A stretch of 64,000 nucleotides of DNA from Bacillota bacterium (lineage in GTDB: Bacteria; Armatimonadota; HRBIN16): assembly GCA_023511455.1 (NCBI GenBank), contig JAIMBJ010000002.1:124001-188000 (forward strand), read 5' to 3'. How positions within the stretch are numbered: the first letter of the stretch is position 1; each line of letters starts with the position of its first letter. Positions 7,515 to 16,133 of the stretch are shown one piece after another. Below the pieces are notes generated by a model. The model saw nothing but the letters and a program-made list of their open reading frames with translations, made no database searches and was not told where the DNA came from. Position numbers and translations under genes: made by a program.

Positions 7515-8861
7515 CTAAACCCGTACCGGACGAACCCAACCGCCCGCGCTGAGCGGTAGCTGCACTGTCACCGTTTGACCTCTCGATACCCGTGCAGTTA
7601 CCCATCGGGTATCAGTGCTCACGAAAGGCATCTGGCAGGGCAGAGACAGCATGGAAGCACCTGCTGGCTCGCGAGGCGCGTGTGTCGGGTGTGCCCGCAG
7701 CTGCCACTCGCCCGATCGCACCGGCAGGCGGAACCGTCCCTGTGCATCCGTAAGGGTACAGGCGAAGGGTGAAGCGGTGCCCATCTGCTGTCGCAGGGTT
7801 TTGCGCAGTCCGTTGCAGGTGGCAACGCGACAGGTGATTTCCTGCTTCCTCGCCAGCACAGGTGGCTTTTTGCCCTGCGCGACAACCAGTGCGAAAGGCT
7901 CCGGCTGACCGTCGGATCGCCTGACCTCGCCTGCAATAACGCCGTCCGGCGGGTGGATGGCAATTTCTCCCAGCTCCCATCGCTCACAGGCTGCCTGCAT
8001 GGGCGGGCGTGTGCCAGGCGGGGACAGACTCGCCCAGACCTCTGCCCCGTGCGGCAGGCGACATACCGTCGGCACAACGGGTCCGTTGGCGTAATGAGGC
8101 AGGTAAACGGAGAACCATCCCTGCGCGTCGGTGAAGGTCAGGTAGTCGGAAGGAACGCTTTTGAACCACTTGCCCGGTTCCGTATGCAACAGCACTGCCT
8201 CCCCGTGCAATGGTCGCCCCGTGCGAGAGTCTATCAGCCTGCCGCTTACCTCTCGTGTGCCCAAATGGTAGCGCACCCGCAGCTCTGGCGCGGCGTGGAG
8301 CGGCATCGGGTCGCGAAACCTCTGGCGCATCCCCTCAGGCAGTTCTCCGCCCCACGCCCAGAAAGCTGTCGCCCCTTCCGGTAACAGCACTCTCAGCTTG
8401 CCATGCGCATCGGTCTGAAAAACGGCGTCCGGCATCGGAGGCAGGTCTACCGGTGCGGGCACCCCGGGTATCCGCAACTGAACAGTTCTTCCCTTCAGCC
8501 CCTTTGCGGGATCGCCGAAGCAGTTTTGCACGGTGAAGGTGGTCCGTCCCCCCGAAGTGAGAAGCAGTTTGACGTCCTTCAGCGAATCGAGCGTGCCGAT
8601 GCTCCACGCCCAGCCCGCCTGGGGATGCCATGCCAGCACCAGAAAGCGCAGGGGTGTTCGGTTCTCGCTGGCAACGGAGAGCAGTTCAGAAGACAGGGGA
8701 AGCTGGGTGCGCAATTCGCCAGAAGACGAGGTTCTCCACTCCCCCGACAGGGGCTTCAGTTTACCCGCGGGTACCATGCGCCACAGCAGGATATACGCTC
8801 CCGCTACCGGTCGGCCTTCACGCGTGACGGTGCGAACGTGCAAAAGCGGCGGTGATGGCAT
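7515..8861 (-). CDS. Protein with carboxypeptidase-regulatory-like beta-sandwich repeats, function unknown
   Basis: 448 residues with no signal peptide or membrane segment. Several segments follow the carboxypeptidase-regulatory/CNA-B pattern: V-T-R-E-G-R-P-V-A-G-A-Y-I-L-L near residue 12, V-S-G-R-L-I-D-S-R-T-G-R-P-L near 212, I-A-G-E-V-R-R-S-D-G-Q-P near 300, each followed by a T-D-A-x-G-x-F/L strand. Such domains usually decorate surface or periplasmic proteins, so a cytoplasmic location would be odd; an unrecognised export route or a missed upstream start are possible. Ribosome site AAAGGAGG is ~10 nt before the ATG at 8861, which supports this start. It is convergent to the methyltransferase gene. 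Confidence 0.65.
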   Translation of the reverse strand: MPSPPLLHVRTVTREGRPVAGAYILLWRMVPAGKLKPLSGEWRTSSSGELRTQLPLSSELLSVASENRTPLRFLVLAWHPQAGWAWSIGTLDSLKDVKLLLTSGGRTTFTVQNCFGDPAKGLKGRTVQLRIPGVPAPVDLPPMPDAVFQTDAHGKLRVLLPEGATAFWAWGGELPEGMRQRFRDPMPLHAAPELRVRYHLGTREVSGRLIDSRTGRPLHGEAVLLHTEPGKWFKSVPSDYLTFTDAQGWFSVYLPHYANGPVVPTVCRLPHGAEVWASLSPPGTRPPMQAACERWELGEIAIHPPDGVIAGEVRRSDGQPEPFALVVAQGKKPPVLARKQEITCRVATCNGLRKTLRQQMGTASPFACTLTDAQGRFRLPVRSGEWQLRAHPTHAPREPAGASMLSLPCQMPFVSTDTRWVTARVSRGQTVTVQLPLSAGGWVRPVRV

Positions 8862-9081
8862 TGTCAGAAGCCTCCTTTGTTACCCCGCGTTTCGCCCTTT
8901 AGACGTCTGGGACGGTGGCAACGTTACCAGATGCCGGTTCAAAATGGCACGAGGTCCGCCCACGACTCCAATCGTGGGGGGTGTGAGATCAGGTGGGGCT
9001 GAGCTCCCCAGGAGGTTCGCCCCTCATTTTCACACCAAACCCCGCTGGGGAGAGAGGCTCCCGCCAAGCCGCTCCATTACG

Positions 9082-10257
9082 CTACCGGCCGAAACGTTCT
9101 CGTATCCGCCTCACCGCTTCTTCCACCCGCTCGCCATGATGGTCGCCGCTGACGGTGATGGAGAAGCGCACGTAGCCCTCGCCATGTTCACCATAGCCGA
9201 TACCCGGTATCGCCAGAATGCCCGCTTGTTCCAGCAACTGCTTGGCGAACTCGATGGAGGACATGCCGCCGGGCGTTGGAACCCATACGTAGAACGTGGC
9301 TTTGGGTTTCGGCACATCCCACCCGATGGACTGAAGTCCTTCCACCAGAATGTCCCGCCGCTTCTGGTAGAGGTTCAACGTGCGGGTGTTGTCGGCATAA
9401 AGCAGGGCGTATGCGGCAGTGCGTGATATCGCGGCGAACTGCTTGCTGTCCACGTAGGATTTCATCTTGTTCAGGTTGGCGATGGCGTCGCGGTTGCCCG
9501 CCGCAAAACCGATGCGCCACCCTGTCATGTTGAACATCTTGGACAGCGAGTTAAACTCTATCGCGACGTCCTTCGCGCCCTCTACCTGCAGCAGGCTCGG
9601 GTGACGATACCCCTCGTATACCACCTCGGAGTAGGCCGCATCGTTCACCAGCAGGATGTCGTACTCGCGGGCGAACTCCACCGCCTGCCGATAGAACTCC
9701 TGCGTGGCGACCGCGCCTGTGGGATTATTCGGATAGTTCAGGAACAGCAGCTTCGCCCGCCGCGCGACGTCGGACGGGATTGCCGACAAGTCGGGCAGGA
9801 ACCCGTTCTCACGCTGGAGTGGCATGGTGTACACCTCGCCGCCCGCCATGCGCGTGTTGATAGCATACACGGTGTAAGCGGGGTCGGGAACCAGCGCGAT
9901 GTCGCCCGGGTCGATGTATGCCCATGCTAGATGGGCTAACCCCTCCTTGGAACCGATGAGCAGCAGGATTTCGCCTTCGGTGTCCACCGACACGCCATAG
10001 CGACGCCGATACCACTCCGCCACCGCCTGCAAGAAGAACGGGTCGCCGTACGGTGTTTCGTCATAACGGTGGGTGGCGGGGTCTTGTGCCGCCTCATACA
10101 GGTGGTCGATAATATCGCGCGGCGTCGGCTGGTCGGGATCACCGATGCCGAAATCGATTAAATCGCGCCCTTCTGCCAGCGCCTTCGCCTTCAGCTTTGC
10201 GATTTCGCCAAACAGATAGGGTGGGGTTTTGTCCAGACGAGATGCACGTGCAGGCAA
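9082..10257 (-). CDS. dapL: LL-diaminopimelate aminotransferase
   Basis: 391 residues; PLP-dependent fold-type I aminotransferase. It converts tetrahydrodipicolinate to LL-diaminopimelate in one step, bypassing the succinylase/acetylase routes. Family marks: F-G-I-G-D-P-D-Q-P-T-P near residue 36, N-Y-P-N-N-P-T-G-A-V at 174-183, and S-L-S-K-M-F-N-M-T-G-W-R with the PLP lysine at 240. It follows dapF by 19 nt on the same strand, so the last two steps to meso-DAP are encoded together. This is a cytoplasmic enzyme feeding both lysine and peptidoglycan. Confidence 0.95.
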   Translation of the reverse strand: MPARASRLDKTPPYLFGEIAKLKAKALAEGRDLIDFGIGDPDQPTPRDIIDHLYEAAQDPATHRYDETPYGDPFFLQAVAEWYRRRYGVSVDTEGEILLLIGSKEGLAHLAWAYIDPGDIALVPDPAYTVYAINTRMAGGEVYTMPLQRENGFLPDLSAIPSDVARRAKLLFLNYPNNPTGAVATQEFYRQAVEFAREYDILLVNDAAYSEVVYEGYRHPSLLQVEGAKDVAIEFNSLSKMFNMTGWRIGFAAGNRDAIANLNKMKSYVDSKQFAAISRTAAYALLYADNTRTLNLYQKRRDILVEGLQSIGWDVPKPKATFYVWVPTPGGMSSIEFAKQLLEQAGILAIPGIGYGEHGEGYVRFSITVSGDHHGERVEEAVRRIRERFGR

Positions 10258-10276
10258 ACCTCTCTCCTCCTTCGAT

Positions 10277-11116
10277 TCAGACTTCTATCTCTCCCACGAA
10301 CACTTCGGTGGCCGGTCCTGTCATCAGCACACGCCCATCGCCCAGCCACTCGATCTGTAAATCTCCCCCGGGCAGGTGCACCAGCACCTCGCGCCCGGTG
10401 AGCTTATTCAGCGCGCCGGCTACCACCGACGCGCACGCCCCCGTGCCACAAGCCAGTGTGATGCCGGCGCCTCGCTCCCATGTCCGCACGACGATTTCAC
10501 GCGGGTTCACCACCTGAACGAACTGTACGTTCGTGCGTTTGGGAAACAGCTTGTGGTTCTCGATCTCGGGACCCACTTTCTCTACGGGGAAGGAAGCAAC
10601 GTTGCCCAGGAAGATGACCGCGTGCGGGTTGCCCATCGAGACAGCGGTGAACTCCAGTTTCCTGCCTGCTACACGCAGAGGATACCCGATCACGCTCTCC
10701 ATCCCCTCCACGCGCACCGGTATCTCCTCCGGCGCCAGGCGGGGTAAGCCCATGTCTACGGTGACGGAGACGACTTTGCCGCCCTGCGTGCTGAGTTTCA
10801 GGGACTTCACGCCAGCCAGCGTTTCCACGTTCATCTGCGTGCTGGTGACGTGCTTGCGGTCGTAGGCATATTTGGCGAAGCAACGGATACCGTTTCCGCA
10901 CATCTCCGCCTCACTGCCGTCGGGGTTAAACATGCGCATCCGCAGGTGCGCCACCCGCGAGGGCAATACCAGAATCAGCCCGTCCGCGCCTATCCCGAAC
11001 CTTCGGTCGCACAGGCGGCGCGCCAGTTCAGGCAAACTCTGCTCGGCAATTTCCGACTTCAGGCAGTCCAGCACCACGAAGTCGTTGCCGATGCCATGCA
11101 TCTTGGTAAACTGCAC
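10277..11116 (-). CDS. dapF: Diaminopimelate epimerase
   Basis: 279 residues. Interconverts LL- and meso-diaminopimelate without cofactor, using two cysteines; both are present: Cys73 in E-M-C-G-N-G-I-R-C-F and Cys223 in L-A-C-G-T-G-A-C-A. The start is GTG (M-Q-F-T-K-M-H-G-I-G-N-D-F is the standard N-terminus), preceded by GGGGAG at a good distance. It lies between hfq and dapL in a minus-strand operon. A strong hairpin in the 139-nt gap after hfq may lower readthrough into it. Confidence 0.96.
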   Translation of the reverse strand: MQFTKMHGIGNDFVVLDCLKSEIAEQSLPELARRLCDRRFGIGADGLILVLPSRVAHLRMRMFNPDGSEAEMCGNGIRCFAKYAYDRKHVTSTQMNVETLAGVKSLKLSTQGGKVVSVTVDMGLPRLAPEEIPVRVEGMESVIGYPLRVAGRKLEFTAVSMGNPHAVIFLGNVASFPVEKVGPEIENHKLFPKRTNVQFVQVVNPREIVVRTWERGAGITLACGTGACASVVAGALNKLTGREVLVHLPGGDLQIEWLGDGRVLMTGPATEVFVGEIEV

Positions 11117-11178
11117 TTTGCGCTCCCCAAAACCTCCTGTTCCGTAGACTTCCGTGTTCGGTCACGAGAATCCGCAAA

Positions 11179-11210
11179 GCAATCCCCCCTTGCTGTGCCA
11201 GGGGGATTGC
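11179..11210 (-). terminator. Hairpin between hfq and dapF (terminator or attenuator)
   Basis: A perfect 10-bp inverted repeat (GCAATCCCCC / GGGGGATTGC) with a 12-nt loop, followed on the minus strand by TTTGC. It sits inside the gap between hfq and dapF, so it would terminate or attenuate transcription entering the dap genes. Confidence 0.55.
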
Positions 11211-11255
11211 CCTGTATTTGACGCTCCTTTGCCGCTGAACTTCCCGGCGCACCGA

Positions 11256-11561
11256 TCAGGCGGTCTCGGAAGGCGTCTCCGTGCTCTCGGTGCCTTCGGC
11301 GGGCGCGCTGACCGCTCGTGCTGCAGCATCCGGTGGGCGATACGTAGAGACCGGTCTGGAAGGCACCACCGAGGTAATCGCGTGTTTGTAGACCAGCTGA
11401 GTGGGCTTGCCCGGGCTATCAAGCAACACCGTAAAGGCATCGAACCCGCGAACCAACCCGCGTAGTTGCACGCCTCCAATCAGATAGATGGTGACGGCAA
11501 TGTTCTCTTTGCGCACCTGGTTTAAAAAAACATCTTGCAAGTTAATTTGAGTCTTCGCCAT
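11256..11561 (-). CDS. hfq: RNA chaperone Hfq
   Basis: 101 residues. Ring-forming Sm-like protein that helps small RNAs pair with mRNAs. Sm1 spans residues ~8-45 ([13 protein letters not shown], then [11 protein letters not shown]) and Sm2 has Y58-K59-H60-A-I at the place of the canonical Y-K-H-A-I motif. A Pro/Ala/Glu-rich tail of ~30 residues follows, as in many Hfq proteins. An in-frame ATG at 11585 exists, but the ribosome site GGAGGGGAG lies between the two and favours 11561. It is 30 nt downstream of miaA, the classic miaA-hfq arrangement. Confidence 0.93.
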   Translation of the reverse strand: MAKTQINLQDVFLNQVRKENIAVTIYLIGGVQLRGLVRGFDAFTVLLDSPGKPTQLVYKHAITSVVPSRPVSTYRPPDAAARAVSAPAEGTESTETPSETA

Positions 11562-11591
11562 GTCTTGGGCTCCCCTCCATCCCAAAATCCA

Positions 11592-12536
11592 TCAAGTGTG
11601 TTCTTGCTCGCTTCGCAGTCTGTGCAGTATTTGCCTCGCTGTCTCTTCCGCACCTTGCGAAGCGTCTATCCATTCGATCTGCTTGTCGGCGCGGAACCAT
11701 GTTAATTGACGCTTGGCAAACCGTCTTGTTTCACGTTGTATCCGCGCGATGGCTTCTGAAAGCTCCCATCGCCCCTGCACCACCTGCACCAGCTCCCCAT
11801 AGCCCAGCGAGCGCATCGCAGGCAGATTGGGAGCGTAACCCGCTTCCAGCAGGCGGCGTACCTCATCCAGCCAACCCTGAGAAATCATCCGCTCCACTCG
11901 CTCGTTGATGCGCCGGTACAGCAGTTCACGAGGCATGGTCAGACCGAAGCGGCGCACCCTGCCTACCTCTGCAGGAGGCTGACAACGCTGCCACTCGGAA
12001 ATAGGACGCCCCGTGAGCTGATAGACCTCCAGCGCGCGAATGATGCGCACCGCATCGTTCGGGTGGATGCGCGACGCCGCAAGCGGGTCCACCTCCTTCA
12101 GCCGCGCGTGGAGGACCGCACTGCCCTCTCGTTTTGCTTCCTGCCACAACTGCTGGCGCAGCGTCTCGTTTGCAGCAGCAGGCGGGATGTGGAAGCCGTC
12201 CAACAGCGCCTTCACATACAGCCCCGTGCCTCCAACCACCAGTGGCAACGAGCCACGCTGCCGTATCTGCCGAATCGCCTCCAGTGCCATCTGCTGAAAC
12301 CTTGCTACACTGAAGGGTTCGTCAGGGTTGCAGACATCGATGAGGTGGAAGCGCACGCGCTGCTGCTGCTCTGGCGTGGGCTTGGCGGTACCGATATCCA
12401 TCCCGCGATAGACCGCCATGCAGTCCGCAGAGATAATCTCTCCGCCCAGCGCTTCCGCTAACAGGATGCCCACCTCCGTCTTGCCGGTCGCGGTGGGTCC
12501 CACTACTGCCAGAACATCAGGCAGGAAGTCTCTCAT
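11592..12536 (-). CDS. miaA: tRNA dimethylallyltransferase
   Basis: 314 residues. Adds a dimethylallyl group to A37 of tRNAs that read U-starting codons. The P-loop V-G-P-T-A-T-G-K-T is at residues ~12-20, followed by I-S-A-D-C-M-A-V-Y-R-G-M-D-I-G-T-A-K-P-T, both diagnostic; I-S-A-D-C-M replaces the more usual S-A-D-S-x. The frame stays open 273 nt upstream, but family homology starts at M-R-D-F-L-P-D-V-L and a promoter lies at 12614-12643, inside that extension, so 12536 is the start. First gene of the miaA-hfq-dapF-dapL operon. Confidence 0.95.
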   Translation of the reverse strand: MRDFLPDVLAVVGPTATGKTEVGILLAEALGGEIISADCMAVYRGMDIGTAKPTPEQQQRVRFHLIDVCNPDEPFSVARFQQMALEAIRQIRQRGSLPLVVGGTGLYVKALLDGFHIPPAAANETLRQQLWQEAKREGSAVLHARLKEVDPLAASRIHPNDAVRIIRALEVYQLTGRPISEWQRCQPPAEVGRVRRFGLTMPRELLYRRINERVERMISQGWLDEVRRLLEAGYAPNLPAMRSLGYGELVQVVQGRWELSEAIARIQRETRRFAKRQLTWFRADKQIEWIDASQGAEETARQILHRLRSEQEHT

Positions 12537-12865
12537 TGGCTCCGAGCTTCTCAGAGTGTGGCTGTGGCGTACGCCCTTGCAACTTGACAAGGTACAAAAC
12601 GCTTGCGCAACCCAGTATACCATAAGCACAGGCTGACCTGCAAGATGACCAAAAGGTTCCGCCTTCCCGCGTATCAGCCTGTGAAAGGTGTCTTCCAACA
12701 TCATAGCGAAGACATAAAAGCGTCGCTGTTCCTTCCAGCGGGCAGGCAGGTGGAGTGTGGTCGGCTCACCCGGAGGTTCGCCATCCGAACAGCGCGCATG
12801 ACGGGACACGACCGTGCCACAGACTTCGACCTGAATGCAGTGGTCATGGAGGAGGGTAGATATCC
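12537..12865. other. Intergenic region between divergent miaA and GH51 genes
   Basis: 329 bases without a convincing gene. It holds the miaA promoter (12614-12643, minus strand) and the ribosome site of the arabinofuranosidase gene (GGAGG at about 12849). Open frames run across it on both strands but have no family resemblance. I could not identify a plus-strand promoter. Confidence 0.6.
12614..12643 (-). promoter_or_regulatory. Promoter of miaA-hfq-dapF-dapL
   Basis: On the minus strand: TTGCAG, 18-nt spacer, TATACT (plus-strand 12614-12619). The predicted start point leaves a leader of about 70 nt before the miaA ATG. Confidence 0.6.
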
Positions 12866-15274
12866 ATGATGTGGTTCACGAGAATTTTCATCCTTGCCAA
12901 AACCCTGGTTGGCTTATCCTGTGCGCTCGCGCAGGCTCAGGTCGCCAGAATGGAGGTGGATGCCACCGCACCGGGCACACCCATCAGTCCCGTGTTGTGG
13001 GGCATCTTCTTTGAGGAGATTAACCACGCAGGCGATGGCGGAATCTATGCCGAACTGGTACGCAACCGCTCCTTCGAGGACGCGACGGTGCCGCGGGCGT
13101 GGAGACTGGCTGAGGACAGCCCTGGTAAGTCCCGCATCGCCATAGATACTTCACGCCCCCTTAACGACAGTAACACGCGCAGCCTGCGCTGGGAGATCGA
13201 CGAGGGCACGCCGAAGGTCAGCCTCATCAACGAGGGCTACTGGGGCATCTCCGTGCAAAGGGGTAAGCGGTACCGCCTGTCCTTTTACGCTCGCAGGGAC
13301 GAACGTTTCCGGGGTGGCTTGACCTTCCACCTGCAAGGAGCAAACGGACAGGTGTACGCTCAGCACACGGTGCGTGGACTCGCTACGGACTGGAAGCGAT
13401 TCACGGCAACACTGACCTCACGTGCGACAGACCCCAAAGCGCGGCTGGTCGTCACCGCCGAGTCACCGGGCGCTGTGTGGCTGGACATGGTTTCGCTGAT
13501 GCCGGAGGACACCTTTAAGGGACGCCCCAACGGACTGCGCAAAGACCTGGCGCAGATGCTGGCAGACCTCAAACCGTCGTTCCTGCGCTTTCCCGGCGGC
13601 TGTTTCGTGGAAGGCGACCGCATGAGGAACGCCCTGCGCTGGCGAGATACACTGGGCGACATCGCCGAACGCCCCTCGCGCTGGTGTGTATGGGGTTATA
13701 CCACCACACAGGGCTTGGGGTTACACGAATACCTGCAGATGAGCGAAGACCTCGGCGCCGAGCCGATTCTGGTGGTTAACTGCGGGATGGCGTGCCAGTA
13801 CCGCAACGGTGACGTCGCGCCAATGGAACAGCTGGATGAGTGGATAGAGGATGCTCTTGCCGCCATCGAATACGCCATCGGACCCCCCAGCAGCAAGTGG
13901 GGCGCGTTGCGGGCGAGGAACGGGCACCCCAAACCTTTCCCTCTGCGCTTTGTAGAGGTGGGCAACGAGAACTGGGGACCGGCATACGAGGAGCGATACG
14001 CCCGCTTCTACGACGCCATCAAGGCGCGCTTCCCGCAAATTCAAATCATCGCCACCGCGCCCGTGCGTAGCCGCCCGATGGATGTGCTGGACGAACACTT
14101 CTATTCCAGCGCGGACTGGTTCATTTCGCAGGCGAACCGCTACGACCGATACGACCGCAAGGGACCCAAGATTTTCGTGGGCGAGTATGCGGTCACCCGG
14201 GACTGCGGGACGGGCAACCTGCGCGCGGCGATTGGTGAAGCCGCGTTCATGACCGGCATCGAACGCAACGGGGATATCGTGGTGATGGCGGCTTACGCCC
14301 CGCTGTTTGTCAATGTCAACGCGCGCCAGTGGAACCCCGACCTGATTGGTTTCGACAGCTCGCGCGTCTACGGCACGCCTTCCTACTACGTGCAGAAGCT
14401 GTTCAGCCACTATCGGGGCACACATGTTTTGCCCCTGAAGATGGACGCGCCCGCAATGGCGGTTCCAGAATCGCGTGGGGCGATAGGAGTGGGAACCTGG
14501 CAAACGCAGGCGGAGTACCGAGACGTCACAGTGACGCACAACGGACAGACCCTGTTTGCCGCCGATTTCACGCAGGGAGCGACGGGCTGGCGCGTGGTGC
14601 GCGGCGACTGGCAGGTGGTGGACGGTGCCTATCGTCAGAACGGATTGGCTACCGATTGCCGCGTGGTGGCGGGTGACCCCTACTGGAGGGACTACACCCT
14701 GAGCCTGCGCGCGCGCAAGCTCGGCGGGGCGGAAGGCTTCCTCATCATGTTCCGCGTGCGCGATGATGATAACTGGTACTGGTGGAACATTGGCGGATGG
14801 GGTAACTCCAAACACGCCGTCGAACAATGCATTGCCGGAGGCAAAAGCATCGTGAGCAGCGAGGTGCCCGGCAGTATTGAAACCGGGAGATGGTACGATA
14901 TCCGCATCGAGGTGCAGGGTACACGCATTCGATGCTATCTGGACGGCAAGCTGATACACGACTTCGAGGAGAAACCGCTACCTGTCCTGTATACGGTGGC
15001 AAGCCGCAACCACCGAACCCGTGAGGTCATTCTCAAAGTGGTGAACGTTTCCGACCGGGCGGTGGAGTCCGAGATTCGCCTACAGGGCGTACCCTCCCTA
15101 CAGCCTGCGGGGAAAGTCATCCAGTTAACGAGCGACAGTCTGGACGACGAGAACTCGCTGGACAACCCCACGCGCGTTGCGCCGGTGGAAAGCACGCTGA
15201 GAGGGGTCGCTCCGCAGTTCCGGTATACCTTCCCCAAACACTCGCTAACGGTGATAGTGCTGAAGGAGAAGTAG
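12866..15274 (+). CDS. Secreted GH51 alpha-L-arabinofuranosidase with an inserted concanavalin-like domain
   Basis: 802 residues with a signal peptide (1-25). Removes arabinofuranosyl side chains from arabinan or arabinoxylan. The GH51 core is clear: W-G-I-F-F-E-E-I-N-H-A-G-D-G-G-I-Y-A-E near residue 45, F-P-G-G-C-F-V-E-G near 242, acid/base Glu368 in V-G-N-E-N-W-G, nucleophile Glu440 in F-V-G-E-Y-A-V. A CBM4/9-like beta-sandwich lies at ~75-215 between the first strand and the barrel. Residues ~545-690 form a LamG/DUF1080-like module (D-F-T...W-x-x-x-x-G-x-W, R-W-Y-D-I-R-I-E-V, Y-L-D-G-K-L-I) inside the C-terminal beta domain. Start could also be the next codon, ATG at 12869. Confidence 0.93.
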   Translation: MMWFTRIFILAKTLVGLSCALAQAQVARMEVDATAPGTPISPVLWGIFFEEINHAGDGGIYAELVRNRSFEDATVPRAWRLAEDSPGKSRIAIDTSRPLNDSNTRSLRWEIDEGTPKVSLINEGYWGISVQRGKRYRLSFYARRDERFRGGLTFHLQGANGQVYAQHTVRGLATDWKRFTATLTSRATDPKARLVVTAESPGAVWLDMVSLMPEDTFKGRPNGLRKDLAQMLADLKPSFLRFPGGCFVEGDRMRNALRWRDTLGDIAERPSRWCVWGYTTTQGLGLHEYLQMSEDLGAEPILVVNCGMACQYRNGDVAPMEQLDEWIEDALAAIEYAIGPPSSKWGALRARNGHPKPFPLRFVEVGNENWGPAYEERYARFYDAIKARFPQIQIIATAPVRSRPMDVLDEHFYSSADWFISQANRYDRYDRKGPKIFVGEYAVTRDCGTGNLRAAIGEAAFMTGIERNGDIVVMAAYAPLFVNVNARQWNPDLIGFDSSRVYGTPSYYVQKLFSHYRGTHVLPLKMDAPAMAVPESRGAIGVGTWQTQAEYRDVTVTHNGQTLFAADFTQGATGWRVVRGDWQVVDGAYRQNGLATDCRVVAGDPYWRDYTLSLRARKLGGAEGFLIMFRVRDDDNWYWWNIGGWGNSKHAVEQCIAGGKSIVSSEVPGSIETGRWYDIRIEVQGTRIRCYLDGKLIHDFEEKPLPVLYTVASRNHRTREVILKVVNVSDRAVESEIRLQGVPSLQPAGKVIQLTSDSLDDENSLDNPTRVAPVESTLRGVAPQFRYTFPKHSLTVIVLKEK

Positions 15275-15315
15275 CGGGAGACATCCTGTTCTTCCTGTCA
15301 TTCAGAGAGGTGCGC

Positions 15316-15344
15316 ACCCCCCTTCCCGACAGGGGAAGGGGGGT
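15316..15344. terminator. Bidirectional hairpin between GH51 and ThuA genes
   Basis: A perfect 12-bp stem (ACCCCCCTTCCC / GGGAAGGGGGGT) with loop GACAG lies between two convergent genes. Its right flank continues as GAGGG, giving a CCCTCACCCC-type repeat on the minus strand that resembles the hairpin at 54831-54857, so it may also be a copy of a dispersed palindromic element. Confidence 0.6.
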
Positions 15345-15357
15345 GAGGGAAACTGGT

Positions 15358-16107
15358 TTACACCTTCTTACCCGCCCAGAGCACGGCGTTATACAGAATG
15401 CGGCGCACGACAGGGTGGAAGTAGGTGGGCATGGTCTCATGCCCGGGGCGGAAATAGAACACGCGACCAATACCCTCGCCCTGCCCCACACCGCCGCCGG
15501 GTCCCGAGGTGAAGTTCGGGTCTATCCCTTTACCCACCGTCCAGCACAAGCCGGAGGGGAAGGTCTCACCGCCCAGCGGGAAGTAGGACTGCAATACCAC
15601 CACCAGCGGCGGCGGCACATCAAAAGGCGCACCATACATCTCCTCGCCGTTGAGCACGAAGTCCTCCACACCCTTCGCAATCGGGTGCCAGGGAGCGCAC
15701 ACGCGGATGTGTTCGTCTTCCGGCGGGTCGTTCTCGCGCCAGCCGCCCTTCAGGTGACCGGTACAGTTCAACACCGCGCGGAAAGGCTTGGAATAGTGCG
15801 CGGAGTGCAGGGCGACCAATCCCATGCCCTCTTGCTGAACGCGCTGCGCAACACGTGCTGCCAGCTCGTCTTTCACCTCGCCATGCCGGGCGTGTCCCCA
15901 CCACATCAGCACGTCGGTGTTCGCCAGCAGGTCGGCAGGGCAGCCCTGTTCCGGTTCGTCCAGATTGGCGGTGCGCACCTCCAGCACACCCTCTTTGTCC
16001 AGTTCTCGCAACCCTTCCGCCACCGCGCCGTTGATGCTGCTGGGATATACGGCTTTGGGCGCGTGCGGCGGATTCTCATCCCATACCAGAACACGCAGTT
16101 TGCTCAT
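15358..16107 (-). CDS. ThuA-like domain protein (trehalose-utilization / glutamine-amidotransferase-like fold)
   Basis: 249 residues from the ATG at 16107; an in-frame ATG at 16119 also exists, but GGAGGAG between the two is a well placed ribosome site for the second. The N-terminus R-V-L-V-W-D-E-N-P-P-H and the central W-W-G-H-A-R-H-G-E, L-V-A-L-H-S-A-H-Y-S-K-P-F and G-G-W-R-E-N-D-P-P motifs are typical of ThuA. The end reads G-R-V-F-Y-F-R-P-G-H-E-T. ThuA proteins act in disaccharide catabolism, probably as sugar-keto acid handling enzymes, together with Gfo/Idh dehydrogenases; one is directly upstream with a 26-nt gap. Confidence 0.88.
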   Translation of the reverse strand: MSKLRVLVWDENPPHAPKAVYPSSINGAVAEGLRELDKEGVLEVRTANLDEPEQGCPADLLANTDVLMWWGHARHGEVKDELAARVAQRVQQEGMGLVALHSAHYSKPFRAVLNCTGHLKGGWRENDPPEDEHIRVCAPWHPIAKGVEDFVLNGEEMYGAPFDVPPPLVVVLQSYFPLGGETFPSGLCWTVGKGIDPNFTSGPGGGVGQGEGIGRVFYFRPGHETMPTYFHPVVRRILYNAVLWAGKKV

Positions 16108-16133
16108 CTTCTCCTCCATCGCACTGTCGTTTC

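Noticed and set aside
8862-9081. Search for a riboswitch or small RNA upstream of the 448-residue protein gene
   Set aside because: Some GC-rich inverted repeats are visible but no conserved riboswitch core; left unannotated.
12603-12869. Short plus-strand frame upstream of the GH51 gene
   Set aside because: Overlaps the miaA promoter and the GH51 ribosome site; no recognisable domain.
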